A stretch of 64,000 bases of DNA from NCBI GenBank assembly GCA_964651705.1, contig CAZYWZ010000003.1, positions 51,154-115,153 of the forward strand, given 5' to 3'. Below the pieces are notes generated by a model. The model saw only the letters and a list, made by a program, of their open reading frames with translations, ran no database searches and was not told the DNA's origin. The DNA comes from JADLBR01 sp964651705. GTDB lineage: Bacteria; Verrucomicrobiota; Verrucomicrobiia; JADLBR01. Of this stretch, positions 15,042-22,605 are shown piece by piece. Each line of letters opens with the position of its first letter. Position 1 is the stretch's first letter. The translations under genes were made by a program, and so were the position numbers.

Positions 15042-16547
15042 CTAACGGTTCAGGACGGCCGCCACCGCGCCCAAAAGCAACAGGCAGGCCACCGCGACCC
15101 CCAGCCACGCCAGGCTCTCGTCGGACGGGCCCGCCGCGCTTTCCCGGCCCAGCGCCGGTCCCGTCGAGCGGCCACGGATCCGCCCCTTGCGCAGGAAACC
15201 CTCGTAATGCCTCTGGAGCAAATGGGTCTCGATCTGCCGCATCGTGTCGAGCATCACGCCCACCATGATCAGGAGACTGGTTCCACCGAAGAACTGCGAG
15301 GTGAGCGAGGGCACCAGCAGGAGCTGGTGCAAGAGCTCCGGCATCACGGCCAGGGCGATCAGGAACAGCGCCCCCGCCAGCGTCAGCCGCGTCATCGCGT
15401 AATCCAAAAATTCCGCCGTCGGCTGACCGGGCCGGATGCCGGGGATGAAGCCGCCGTGCTTCTTGAGCTCGTCGGCGATCTGGATGGGGTTGAACATCGT
15501 GGCCACCCAGAAGTAGCTGAAGAAGAGGATCATAGCGCCGTAGAAAACGTAATAGAGAAAACCGCTATTGAGGCTCGCAATGATGCCGCCGACGAAGGGG
15601 CCCGGGTTGGGGATCACCTGCATCACGAAGCGGGGGATCATGAGGAGCGTCTGCGCGAAGATGATCGGCATGACGCCGGAGTAGTTGACCCGCAGCGGCA
15701 GATACGATGTCTGGCCGCCATAGACGCGGCGGCCCACCATGCGCTTGGCATATTGCACGCTGACGCGCCGAACCGCCTGGGTCACCGCCACGACACCGGC
15801 GATCACCGCGAACATCAGGCCGAGCAACAGCACCAGCAACAGGGGGTTGCGCGCGCCCTGCTCGCCGACGCCGACCACGAACTTCTGCCACGCCTGGGCC
15901 ATGGCCCCCGGGATGCGCGCCGCGATGCCGATGGTGATCACAAGCGAGACGCCGTTTCCGATGCCGCGGTCGGTGATCTGCTCGCCGATCCACATCAGCA
16001 GCATGGTCCCGGCCATGTTGCATAGCACCACCATGAATATGAACCCGGCGCCTGGCTCCGGGACGAGCTGCGTGTTCATCCTCTCCAGGACCGCCCCGAT
16101 CCCCGGCAGCAGCGGGTTATTGGCGGGATTCTGGAATCCCAGCGCGAGCATGTAGCCCTGGATGCAGCACAGCACGATCGTCAGATATCGGGTATACTGC
16201 GTGATCTTCTGCCGCCCGCCCTCCTCGCGCGCCATCTTGCCCAGCTGCGGCAGGACCACCGTCAGCAGCTGCAGCATGATGCTCGCGCTGATGTACGGCA
16301 TGATCCCCAGCGATGCGATCGCGCAGTTCTCCATGGCGCCGCCGCTGAAAATATTGATCAGGCCCAGCAGCGAGCCCGCCGCCTGGTTGCTGACCACGTT
16401 CTGAAAGTAGTCCTGCAGCACCGTCACGTTGATGCCCGGGCAGGGGATGGCGGCGCCGATCCGCATGACGACGATCATGCAGAGGGTGAAAAGGATCCTC
16501 TTCCGGAGCTCCGGGATCCTGAACGAGTTGGCGAACGCGGATAGCAT
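15042..16547 (-). CDS. secY: Protein translocase subunit SecY
   Basis: The ten-helix channel of the Sec translocon. MLSAFANSFRIPELRKRILF at the start, the plug-region segment GINVTVLQDYF, PYISASIMLQLLTVVLP, FWVATMFNPIQIADELKKHG-GFIPGIRPG and LFGGTSLLIMVGVMLDT-type motifs near residue 440 (QFFGGTSLLIMVGVMLDTMR) are clear. With 501 residues it is about 60 longer than typical, partly from loops and an extra C-terminal hydrophobic helix (AWLGVAVACLLLLGAVAAVL). It lies 15 bp after rplO, the classic spc-operon position. Confidence 0.97.
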   Translation of the reverse strand: MLSAFANSFRIPELRKRILFTLCMIVVMRIGAAIPCPGINVTVLQDYFQNVVSNQAAGSLLGLINIFSGGAMENCAIASLGIMPYISASIMLQLLTVVLPQLGKMAREEGGRQKITQYTRYLTIVLCCIQGYMLALGFQNPANNPLLPGIGAVLERMNTQLVPEPGAGFIFMVVLCNMAGTMLLMWIGEQITDRGIGNGVSLVITIGIAARIPGAMAQAWQKFVVGVGEQGARNPLLLVLLLGLMFAVIAGVVAVTQAVRRVSVQYAKRMVGRRVYGGQTSYLPLRVNYSGVMPIIFAQTLLMIPRFVMQVIPNPGPFVGGIIASLNSGFLYYVFYGAMILFFSYFWVATMFNPIQIADELKKHGGFIPGIRPGQPTAEFLDYAMTRLTLAGALFLIALAVMPELLHQLLLVPSLTSQFFGGTSLLIMVGVMLDTMRQIETHLLQRHYEGFLRKGRIRGRSTGPALGRESAAGPSDESLAWLGVAVACLLLLGAVAAVLNR

Positions 16548-16562
16548 CGTCGGGACCCCGGA

Positions 16563-17069
16563 TCACTCCCCGGCCGCGGCGGGTGCCCCGCCTTCCGATT
16601 TGGCGTCCCCCGCGCGCGGCGCGGGGGTTTCCACCGAACCGCCCGCCTTCTGGACCTTCTCCCTGGCGCCGGCGCTGGCCGCATCGACGCGGATCGTCAA
16701 CCGGCGCGTCAGTTCGCCATCGGCGAGCAGCTTGACGCCGTCCCATCGGCCATTGACGATGCCGCGCCCACGCAACACGGCCTCGTTGACCTCCGCCCCA
16801 TCCTCGAACACGTTGAGCGCGCCGACGTTGACGGGGGCGTAGCGGGTCCGGAACCGCGCGTTGCTGAAGCCGCGTTTGGGGATGCGCCGGACGAGGGGCA
16901 TCTGGCCGCCCTCGAAGCCGGGGCGCACCGAGCCGCCCGAGCGTGCCTTCTGGCCCTTGTGCCCGCGGCCGCTCGTCTTCCCATGCCCGGAGCTCTCGCC
17001 GCAGCCCCGCCGCTTGCGGCGGTGGCGCGAGCCCTCGCGGGGTTTGAGGCTGTGTAGGCGCATCGACAT
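16563..17069 (-). CDS. rplO: 50S ribosomal protein uL15
   Basis: Large-subunit assembly protein. The basic glycine-rich N-terminus MSMRLHSLKPREGSRHRRKR and SSGHGKTSGRGHKGQKARSG is diagnostic, with GFEGGQMPLVRRIPKRGF after it. The C-terminus carries an Ala/Pro/Glu-rich tail of about 25 residues beyond the conserved core. A GGAG lies ahead of the ATG. It begins three bases after the rpsE stop, so rpmD (uL30), normally between these two genes, is absent here. Confidence 0.97.
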   Translation of the reverse strand: MSMRLHSLKPREGSRHRRKRRGCGESSGHGKTSGRGHKGQKARSGGSVRPGFEGGQMPLVRRIPKRGFSNARFRTRYAPVNVGALNVFEDGAEVNEAVLRGRGIVNGRWDGVKLLADGELTRRLTIRVDAASAGAREKVQKAGGSVETPAPRAGDAKSEGGAPAAAGE

Positions 17070-17072
17070 GTC

Positions 17073-17714
17073 TTACTCCTTCTCTGCCCTGGCGAGGCCG
17101 CGGGCCTCCCGTATCTGGTCGGCGCTCCGCAGCTTCAGCAGCGCGCTCATCGTCGCCTTGACGACATTGATGGCATTATTGGAACCGAGTGACTTGGCCA
17201 GGATGTCCCGCACGCCGGCGGCCTCCACCACCGCGCGCACGCTGCCCCCGGCGATGATGCCGGTGCCGGGAGAGGCCGGCCGCAGCAGGACGCGCCCCCC
17301 GCTGTGCTCACCGACGACCTCGTGGGGGATGGTCTGGTCGCGCAGCACGACCCTCGTCATGTTGCGGCGGGCGGCCTCGCCGCCCTTCCGGATCGAGTCG
17401 GAGACCTCGCGCGCCTTGCCGAAGCCAACGCCGACCCGCCCCTGCCTGTCGCCGGTGACCACTAGCGCGCTAAAGCTGAATCGCCGGCCGCCCTTCACGA
17501 CCTTGGCGCAGCGGTTGATGTGCACGACTTTCTCGACGAGTTCCTCCGCGCGCTCGCGGTCGCGCCTCGCCCTCTCGACGGCCTCCTCGGCCTCGGAAAA
17601 GACCCGCGGCCGACCGCCCCGGCCGGCCCCAGGATCGGCGGTGGCCTGCCTGGCCGACTCCTCCGGGACCTTCGGAACCAACTCCTCCTCGTTCTGCGTC
17701 GTGGATTCTGCCAT
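17073..17714 (-). CDS. rpsE: 30S ribosomal protein uS5
   Basis: Protein near the mRNA entry, important for accuracy. The conserved body begins near residue 50 (EKVVHINRCAKVVKGGRRFS) and includes FSALVVTGDRQGRVGVGFGK, and then RPASPGTGIIAGGSVRAVVE. A 45-residue acidic, low-complexity leader precedes it. The ATG at 17714 follows a GGAG sequence and is preferred to an upstream TTG. It is two bases beyond the rplR stop. Confidence 0.97.
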   Translation of the reverse strand: MAESTTQNEEELVPKVPEESARQATADPGAGRGGRPRVFSEAEEAVERARRDRERAEELVEKVVHINRCAKVVKGGRRFSFSALVVTGDRQGRVGVGFGKAREVSDSIRKGGEAARRNMTRVVLRDQTIPHEVVGEHSGGRVLLRPASPGTGIIAGGSVRAVVEAAGVRDILAKSLGSNNAINVVKATMSALLKLRSADQIREARGLARAEKE

Positions 17715-17716
17715 AA

Positions 17717-18073
17717 TCAAAACTCCAATCCGGTCTCCCGGGCCGCCTCGGCGAGCGCCTTCACCTTCCCGTGATAGGTGAACCCGCCGCGGTCAAACAC
17801 CACCTTGCGTATGTTTTTCTCCAAGGCCTGTCGGGCCACCCTCCGCCCGATCTCGCTGGCGCCCGCGACGTTTGCGCGAAATGAGGCGCAATCCTCCTGC
17901 GTGGTCGACACCGCCGCCAGCGTCCTGCCGGCCGCGTCGTCGATGATCTGCGCGTGGATGTGTCTCCCGCTGAAGTTGACCGAGAGGCGCGGCCTGTCGC
18001 CGGTGCCCGCAACCTTCTTGCGGAGACGCAGGTGCAACCGCTCCCGCGCCGCCTTCCTTGTGATCTGGGCCAT
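17717..18073 (-). CDS. rplR: 50S ribosomal protein uL18
   Basis: Binds 5S rRNA as part of the central protuberance. RLHLRLRKKVAGTGDRPRLS, VNFSGRHIHAQIIDD, and the C-terminal KVVFDRGGFTYHGKVKALAE are standard for this 118-residue protein. Located between rplF and rpsE in the spc order, 18 bp after rplF. Confidence 0.97.
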   Translation of the reverse strand: MAQITRKAARERLHLRLRKKVAGTGDRPRLSVNFSGRHIHAQIIDDAAGRTLAAVSTTQEDCASFRANVAGASEIGRRVARQALEKNIRKVVFDRGGFTYHGKVKALAEAARETGLEF

Positions 18074-18091
18074 AGTCCTTCCGTTCCCCTG

Positions 18092-18658
18092 CTATTTGCT
18101 CTGGGCCGTCTTGCCCTCTTTCCGGATGATCTGCTCGCCGACGTAGCGAACGCCCTTGCCCTTGTACGGCTCGGGCGGGTAGAAGCGGCGGATGTCCGCC
18201 GCCACCGTGCCCACCAGCCGCTTGTCGGGCCCCTCGATGGTCACGAACGTCCCCTCCGGCACCGCCTTCCCGGCCTGGTCGGTGATGGTGACCTTGATCC
18301 CCGGGGGGATCGGGTAGTTGATCGGGTGCGAGAAGCCCAGCGCCAGGTTGACGACAGACCCCTTGACCGCGGCCTTGAACCCGACGCCCTGGATCTCGAG
18401 CTTCTTCACGAACCCGCGATCCACCCCCTCGACCATGTTCGCCACGAGACTGCGCGCCAGGCCATGCATCGCCCTGGTTCGCGTCGATTCGTCCGGGCGG
18501 ACCAGCGAGATCGCGCCCCCGTCCATCTTTGCCCCGATCGCGGGCGGCAGCTCCATCGAGAGTTTTCCCTTCGGGCCCTCCGCGCTGACCTGGCGACCCT
18601 CGATGGTCACCTTGACCTTCGGCGGCACGGGCACGGGCTTCTTTCCAATTCGCGACAT
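18092..18658 (-). CDS. rplF: 50S ribosomal protein uL6
   Basis: Two-domain protein near the GTPase-associated centre. It starts at the ATG at 18658 (MSRIGKKPVPVPPKVKVTIE); the longer upstream frame is not supported. GVGFKAAVKGSVVNLALGFS and the C-terminal signature PEPYKGKGVRYVGEQIIRKE identify it. The 188 residues are a little over the usual 178. It lies between rpsH and rplR. Confidence 0.98.
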   Translation of the reverse strand: MSRIGKKPVPVPPKVKVTIEGRQVSAEGPKGKLSMELPPAIGAKMDGGAISLVRPDESTRTRAMHGLARSLVANMVEGVDRGFVKKLEIQGVGFKAAVKGSVVNLALGFSHPINYPIPPGIKVTITDQAGKAVPEGTFVTIEGPDKRLVGTVAADIRRFYPPEPYKGKGVRYVGEQIIRKEGKTAQSK

Positions 18659-18672
18659 GTCTCTTCCCTCCG

Positions 18673-19065
18673 TCACCAAACGAAACAGATCAGCTCGCCG
18701 CCCACGTTCTGCTTGCGGGCCTCGCGCCCGGTCATGACGCCCCTGGGCGTGGACACCACCGCGGTGCCGAGGCCGCCGAGCACCCTCGGCACGTCGCGAG
18801 CGCCAACGTAGCGCCGCAGGCCGGGACGGCTCACGCGCCGGATCCCCTCGATCGCGCGCCGCGGCCCCCCGGTCTTCAGCTCCACGCGGAGCCACTGCTT
18901 GTTGTCCTTGCGGACCAGTTCCGCCCCCCGGATATACCCCTCCTCCTTGAGGATGTGGGCGATGTCGCTCTTGATCCGCGAGTATGGGGCCACGATCTCG
19001 GACTTCTCGGCCATCACGCCGTTCCGGATCTGCGTCAGGAAATCTGCTATCGGGTCGGTCACCAT
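18673..19065 (-). CDS. rpsH: 30S ribosomal protein uS8
   Basis: Binds helix 21 of 16S rRNA; in many bacteria it is the translational repressor of the spc operon. The 130 residues start MVTDPIADFLTQIRNGVMAE, with GLRRYVGARDVPRVLGGLGT and VVSTPRGVMTGREARKQNVG-GELICFVW at the end. The order rpsN-rpsH-rplF is standard. Confidence 0.98.
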   Translation of the reverse strand: MVTDPIADFLTQIRNGVMAEKSEIVAPYSRIKSDIAHILKEEGYIRGAELVRKDNKQWLRVELKTGGPRRAIEGIRRVSRPGLRRYVGARDVPRVLGGLGTAVVSTPRGVMTGREARKQNVGGELICFVW

Positions 19066-19093
19066 GTTCTCTGTCCTCCGCCTTGCGCCACCA

Positions 19094-19279
19094 TCACCAG
19101 CTGGCCTTGATCACGCCCGGCAACTCGCCCCGCAAGGCCCGCTCCCGGAACTCGATCCGGCTCAGCCCGAAGCGCCTCATGAAGGCGCGTCGCCGGCCGC
19201 TCACCGCGCAGCGATTCACCCGCCGCGCCTTGAATTTCGTCTTCTTGCTCTGCTTTGCGATCCAACTCTTCTTGGCCAT
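19094..19279 (-). CDS. rpsN: 30S ribosomal protein uS14, short form lacking zinc ligands
   Basis: Head protein next to the A site. Read from the ATG at 19279, it is 61 residues: MAKKSWIAKQSKKTKFKARR, then RVNRCAVSGRRRAFMRRFGLS and RIEFRERALRGELPGVIKASW. The length and ending match the zinc-dependent type Z protein, but three of the four cysteine ligands are replaced (only the first Cys of CAVSG remains; the second pair reads SRIE). It is therefore a short, zinc-independent form. It sits between rplE and rpsH as usual. Confidence 0.96.
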   Translation of the reverse strand: MAKKSWIAKQSKKTKFKARRVNRCAVSGRRRAFMRRFGLSRIEFRERALRGELPGVIKASW

Positions 19280-19293
19280 AACGATTATCCCGC

Positions 19294-19860
19294 TCACTGC
19301 TTGCCGGGCTTGACGAACGGCATGCCCAGCATCTCCAGGAGTTCCCGCGCCTCCTGGTTCGTATCCGCCGTCGTCACGATGGTGACATCGAAACCCAGGC
19401 CGCGCTTGACCTTGTCCAGCTCGATCTCCGGGAAGATCGTGTGGTCTTTCACCCCGAGGGTGTAGTTCCCGCACCCGTCGAACGCCCGCGCGCTGACGCC
19501 GCGGAAGTCGCGGATCGACGGGAGCGCGAAACGGATCAGCCTCTCGAGGAACTCGTACATCATCCGTCCCCGCAGCGTGACCTTGAGCCCGATCTCCTGA
19601 TCCTCCCGGATCTTGAAGTTCGATATGCTCTTCTTCGCCTTTGTGCGGACCGGCTGCTGCCCGGTGATGAGGCGCATGTCGTGGGTCGCGTCGTCCAGGG
19701 CCACCTTGACGTCCTGCGCGGAGCCCACCGAGCAGTTGACCACCACCTTGGCGACCCGCGGGACCTGGTGGGGATTGCGGTATCCCCGCTTCTCGCGGAG
19801 CGCCGGCGCCACCTCCTCGCGGTAAATCCGCTGCAACTCGGGTATCGCGGTCTCGACCAT
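19294..19860 (-). CDS. rplE: 50S ribosomal protein uL5
   Basis: Holds 5S rRNA and contacts P-site tRNA. The ATG at 19860 (MVETAIPELQRIYREEVAPA) is chosen because GGAGAGAG lies just ahead of it; another ATG at 19872 overlaps the rplX stop. The 188 residues contain VPRVAKVVVNCSVGSAQDVK, ITGQQPVRTKAKKSISNFKI and GLGFDVTIVTTADTNQEARE, all typical. Order rplX-rplE-rpsN. Confidence 0.98.
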   Translation of the reverse strand: MVETAIPELQRIYREEVAPALREKRGYRNPHQVPRVAKVVVNCSVGSAQDVKVALDDATHDMRLITGQQPVRTKAKKSISNFKIREDQEIGLKVTLRGRMMYEFLERLIRFALPSIRDFRGVSARAFDGCGNYTLGVKDHTIFPEIELDKVKRGLGFDVTIVTTADTNQEARELLEMLGMPFVKPGKQ

Positions 19861-19871
19861 AACTCTCTCCA

Positions 19872-20135
19872 TCACTTCGCCGCCCTGCGGCTCCGGCGCT
19901 CTTCCCATCGCGATGCCAGCATCACGTTGGATATGTGGATCGGCGCCTCGCGCTCCACGAAGCCTCCCTCCGGATGCTGCTGCGACTTCCGGACCGCCTT
20001 GCGGATCTTCCTCACGCCCTCGACGACCACCCTCTCCTTCTTCGGGATCACCTCGAGAACCTTGCCCCTGGCGCCGCGGTTCGCGCCGCTGATCACGACG
20101 ACCTCCTCACCTTTCCTCACGCGAGCCTTTGCCAT
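19872..20135 (-). CDS. rplX: 50S ribosomal protein uL24
   Basis: Assembly initiator at the tunnel exit. From the ATG at 20135 it is 87 residues, shorter than the usual 100-110. The KOW motif is KGEEVVVISGANRGARGKVL (residues 8-27), and the end EREAPIHISNVMLASR is typical of the family. The shorter C-terminus ends in an Arg-rich stretch. Starts two bases after the rplN stop codon. Confidence 0.96.
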   Translation of the reverse strand: MAKARVRKGEEVVVISGANRGARGKVLEVIPKKERVVVEGVRKIRKAVRKSQQHPEGGFVEREAPIHISNVMLASRWEERRSRRAAK

Positions 20136-20137
20136 GG

Positions 20138-20503
20138 TCAGAGCACCTCCGGGGCCAGCGACACGATCTTCATGTAATTCTTTTCCCGCAGCTCGCGCGC
20201 GACCGGGCCAAATATGCGCGTCCCGCGCGGGTTGCCCTCCTTGTCGATCACGACGACGGCGTTCGAATCGAACCGCAGGTAGCTGCCGTCCGCGCGGCGG
20301 ATCGGGGCCCGGGTGCGGACCACCACGCAATCCACGACGTCCGACTTCTTGACGGTCCCGTCGGGGGCCGCCTCTTTGATGTTGGCCTTGATGACGTCGC
20401 CCACGCGGGCCACCAGCGTCTTCTTGCCGAGCACGCCTATCATGCTGGCGACGCGGGCGCCGGTGTTGTCGGCGACCGTGAGGAGGCTCCGGATCTGGAT
20501 CAT
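20138..20503 (-). CDS. rplN: 50S ribosomal protein uL14
   Basis: Interface protein forming bridge B8. From the ATG at 20503 the 121 residues start MIQIRSLLTVADNTGARVAS and carry the conserved DGSYLRFDSNAVVVIDKEGN and GTRIFGPVARELREKNYMKI. The start overlaps the rpsQ stop by four bases, which supports it over longer forms. Confidence 0.98.
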   Translation of the reverse strand: MIQIRSLLTVADNTGARVASMIGVLGKKTLVARVGDVIKANIKEAAPDGTVKKSDVVDCVVVRTRAPIRRADGSYLRFDSNAVVVIDKEGNPRGTRIFGPVARELREKNYMKIVSLAPEVL

Positions 20504-20844
20504 GGGCGACCCCCTTCCTCGATCCCGCCCGCGACGTCGGGGGCGACGGGCAGCGCGGCCTGGCGGCCGAGCACCTCGGCGAGCTCCCACCGCTTCAGGC
20601 GGCTCAGGGGCCGGGTCTCGCGGATGAGCACCCGGTCGCCCAGCTTCGCCTCCTGCCGCTCGTCATGGGCGTAGAACTTCTTCGACACCCGGACGATCTT
20701 GCCGAATCTCGGGTGGGGGACACGGCGGTCGACGCGCACGACGATGGTCTTGGACATCTTGTCCGAAACCACGATGCCGATCCTCTCTTTACGCCCGCGC
20801 TTCGGCGGGCCCTGGGATGCCACGACAGCCTCCATGTGCCTCAT
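20500..20844 (-). CDS. rpsQ: 30S ribosomal protein uS17
   Basis: OB-fold 16S rRNA binder. The core is RKERIGIVVSDKMSKTIVVR through HPRFGKIVRVSKKFYAHDER, with GDRVLIRETRPLSRLKRWEL at the end of the fold. It is 114 residues, longer than the usual 80-90 because of a short N-terminal lead and a C-terminal tail. The ATG at 20844 overlaps the rpmC stop (ATGA); an ATG at 20835 is also possible. Confidence 0.97.
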   Translation of the reverse strand: MRHMEAVVASQGPPKRGRKERIGIVVSDKMSKTIVVRVDRRVPHPRFGKIVRVSKKFYAHDERQEAKLGDRVLIRETRPLSRLKRWELAEVLGRQAALPVAPDVAGGIEEGGRP

Positions 20845-21077
20845 CTCCTCTCGGCGACCGCGCCCTGTGGCGCGGCGGCGCCCTTTCGTTTCATGGTCAG
20901 TGCGGTCTCTATCCGCGCGACAGTGCGGCGGATCTCTCGCAGCCGACTCGGTTTCTCGAGCTGCCCGCTGGCCTGCTGGAGCCGGAGGTTCAGATACTCC
21001 TGCCTCAGGTCTCGGCCCTTGGACACGAGCTCCTGCTCGGTCAGGCCCATCAATTCAGACATCTTGATCATCGCCAT
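20841..21077 (-). CDS. rpmC: 50S ribosomal protein uL29
   Basis: Small helical protein at the tunnel exit that docks trigger factor and SRP. The core is MSELMGLTEQELVSKGRDLR followed by QEYLNLRLQQASGQLEKPSR-LREIRRTVARIETAL, the normal L29 pattern. Three in-frame ATGs (21077, 21071, 21062) are possible. The first has AGGGA upstream and is used here, giving 78 residues with a short KGAAAPQ-type tail. Lies between rplP and rpsQ. Confidence 0.96.
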   Translation of the reverse strand: MAMIKMSELMGLTEQELVSKGRDLRQEYLNLRLQQASGQLEKPSRLREIRRTVARIETALTMKRKGAAAPQGAVAERR

Positions 21078-21092
21078 GGTCAAATCCCTCGG

Positions 21093-21506
21093 TCATCCGT
21101 GGCGCCGCACAAAACGGCAGCGCATCGGCAGCTTGTTGGCCGCGAGCCGGAATGACTCCTGGGCCACGGACTCGGGCAGCCCGTCCAGCTCGAAGAGCAT
21201 GGTCCCGGGCCGCACGACGGCAACCCAAAACTCGGGCGAGCCTTTGCCCTTGCCCATCCGGGTCTCGGGCGGCCGTTTGGTGACGGGCTTGTGCGGGAAG
21301 ACGCGGATCCAGAGCTTCCCTTTGCGCTTCATGTTGCGCGTGATGGCGACGCGCGCCGCCTCGATCTGGGTGTTCGTCATCCAGCACCGGGTAAGGGCCT
21401 GGAGGCCGAACTCGCCAAAGTCGAGCCGGATGGCTCGGGAGGCGTTCCCCGCGCGACTGCCGCGGGATTCCTTCCGATGCTTAGAACGTTTGGGCATCAT
21501 CGCCAT
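21093..21506 (-). CDS. rplP: 50S ribosomal protein uL16
   Basis: Organises the A-site tRNA pocket on the large subunit. MPKRSKHRKESRGSRAGNAS, the conserved FGLQALTRCWMTNTQIEAAR, RNMKRKGKLWIRVFPHKPVT and KPPETRMGKGKG-type signature (RPPETRMGKGKGSPEFWVAV) identify it. Length 137 is normal. It starts three bases past the rpsC stop. Confidence 0.98.
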   Translation of the reverse strand: MAMMPKRSKHRKESRGSRAGNASRAIRLDFGEFGLQALTRCWMTNTQIEAARVAITRNMKRKGKLWIRVFPHKPVTKRPPETRMGKGKGSPEFWVAVVRPGTMLFELDGLPESVAQESFRLAANKLPMRCRFVRRHG

Positions 21507-21509
21507 GGC

Positions 21510-22160
21510 TCACCTCCCCGATCTCGCGGCCGCGGTCTCTTCCTTGCGGCAGATCCAGCACTTTACACCGATGCGCCCAGCCGGCGTGGTCGCCTCCGCA
21601 AAGCCGTAGTCGACGTTGGCCCGGATGGTGTGCAGCGGCACCCGCCCCAGCCGATATTGCTCGGTCCTGGCGATCTCGGCGCCCCCGAGCCGGCCCGAGC
21701 AGCGGACGCGCACGCCGTCGGCCCCGAAATCCATGGCGGTCTGGACCGCCTTCTTCATGGCTCGCCGGAAGGAGATGCGGCGCTCGAGCTGGAGCGCGAT
21801 ATTCTCCGCGACGAGCTGCGGCTCCAGCTCCGGGTTCTTGATCTCCTTGACGTCGATGGCCACCTCCGAGGCGTGCGTCAGGTTGGCCACGTCGCGCTTG
21901 AGCGCGTCGAGGTCGGCACCCTTGCGCCCGATGATCAGGCCCGGCCTGGCGCTATAGATGTTGACACGCAGCCGGTTGGTGGCCCGCTCGATGACGATCC
22001 GGGAGACCGCCGCCGAGGCGAGCCTCTTTTTGAGGAAGTCGCGGATCTTGAAGTCCTCGTGCAGGAAGAGGAGATAGTCCTTCTTGTTGGCGAACCACAT
22101 CGACCGCCAATTCTTGTTGGCGGTGACGCGGAATATGATCGGGTTAACTTTCTGGCCCAT
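21510..22160 (-). CDS. rpsC: 30S ribosomal protein uS3
   Basis: Forms the mRNA entry channel. It starts MGQKVNPIIFRVTANKNWRS; the KH-2 RNA-binding domain is around SARPGLIIGRKGADLDALKR (residues about 65-85), and the C-terminal domain has GVRVRCSGRLGGAEIARTEQ and VDYGFAEATTPAGRIGVKCW. 216 residues is normal. Between rplV and rplP in the S10 order. Confidence 0.98.
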   Translation of the reverse strand: MGQKVNPIIFRVTANKNWRSMWFANKKDYLLFLHEDFKIRDFLKKRLASAAVSRIVIERATNRLRVNIYSARPGLIIGRKGADLDALKRDVANLTHASEVAIDVKEIKNPELEPQLVAENIALQLERRISFRRAMKKAVQTAMDFGADGVRVRCSGRLGGAEIARTEQYRLGRVPLHTIRANVDYGFAEATTPAGRIGVKCWICRKEETAAARSGR

Positions 22161-22169
22161 GATGTCACC

Positions 22170-22598
22170 TCATTCTGCGGTCTCGCGGCGCGCGCGGCCC
22201 CTGCCGCGCCGCTCGCCGCCCTGCGGCGCCTCGCCCTCCGGCGCGCGCCTGGCCCGCACCGGCGCGGGTTCGTCCGTCAGCACGATCCGGATGTGAGATG
22301 TCCGCTTGCGGATAGGGGAGGCCGAGCCGCGCGCCCGGGGCATGATGCGCTTGATGGTCGGCCCCTCGCCCACCACAGCCTCCTTGACGCGCAGCGTGGA
22401 GGGTTTCAGCTCGTTGTTGTGCTCCGCGTTGGCGATGGCGGACTTGAGCGTCTTCGTCACCAGTCGCGCCGCCTTCTTCGGGGAAAAGCGCAGCACGTCC
22501 AGGGCATCCGAGGCCATCAGGCCCTGGATCTCCCGCGTGACCTCGCGCGCCTTGAACGCCGAGATCCTCACGAATCGCGTTACCGATCTAACTTCCAT
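22170..22598 (-). CDS. rplV: 50S ribosomal protein uL22
   Basis: Lines the exit tunnel with its beta-hairpin. The core (residues about 1-105) includes RFVRISAFKAREVTREIQGL, AIANAEHNNELKPSTLRVKE and PTIKRIMPRARGSASPIRKR-TSHIRIVLTDE. A basic Arg/Gly/Ala tail of about 30 residues follows. Unusually, it is separated from rpsS by a lipoprotein gene; only seven bases lie between that gene's stop and this start. Confidence 0.97.
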   Translation of the reverse strand: MEVRSVTRFVRISAFKAREVTREIQGLMASDALDVLRFSPKKAARLVTKTLKSAIANAEHNNELKPSTLRVKEAVVGEGPTIKRIMPRARGSASPIRKRTSHIRIVLTDEPAPVRARRAPEGEAPQGGERRGRGRARRETAE

Positions 22599-22605
22599 AT
22601 CAATC

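Noticed and set aside
17070..17072. Hidden rpmD gene between rpsE and rplO
   Set aside because: Only three bases separate the two genes, so there is no room for uL30.
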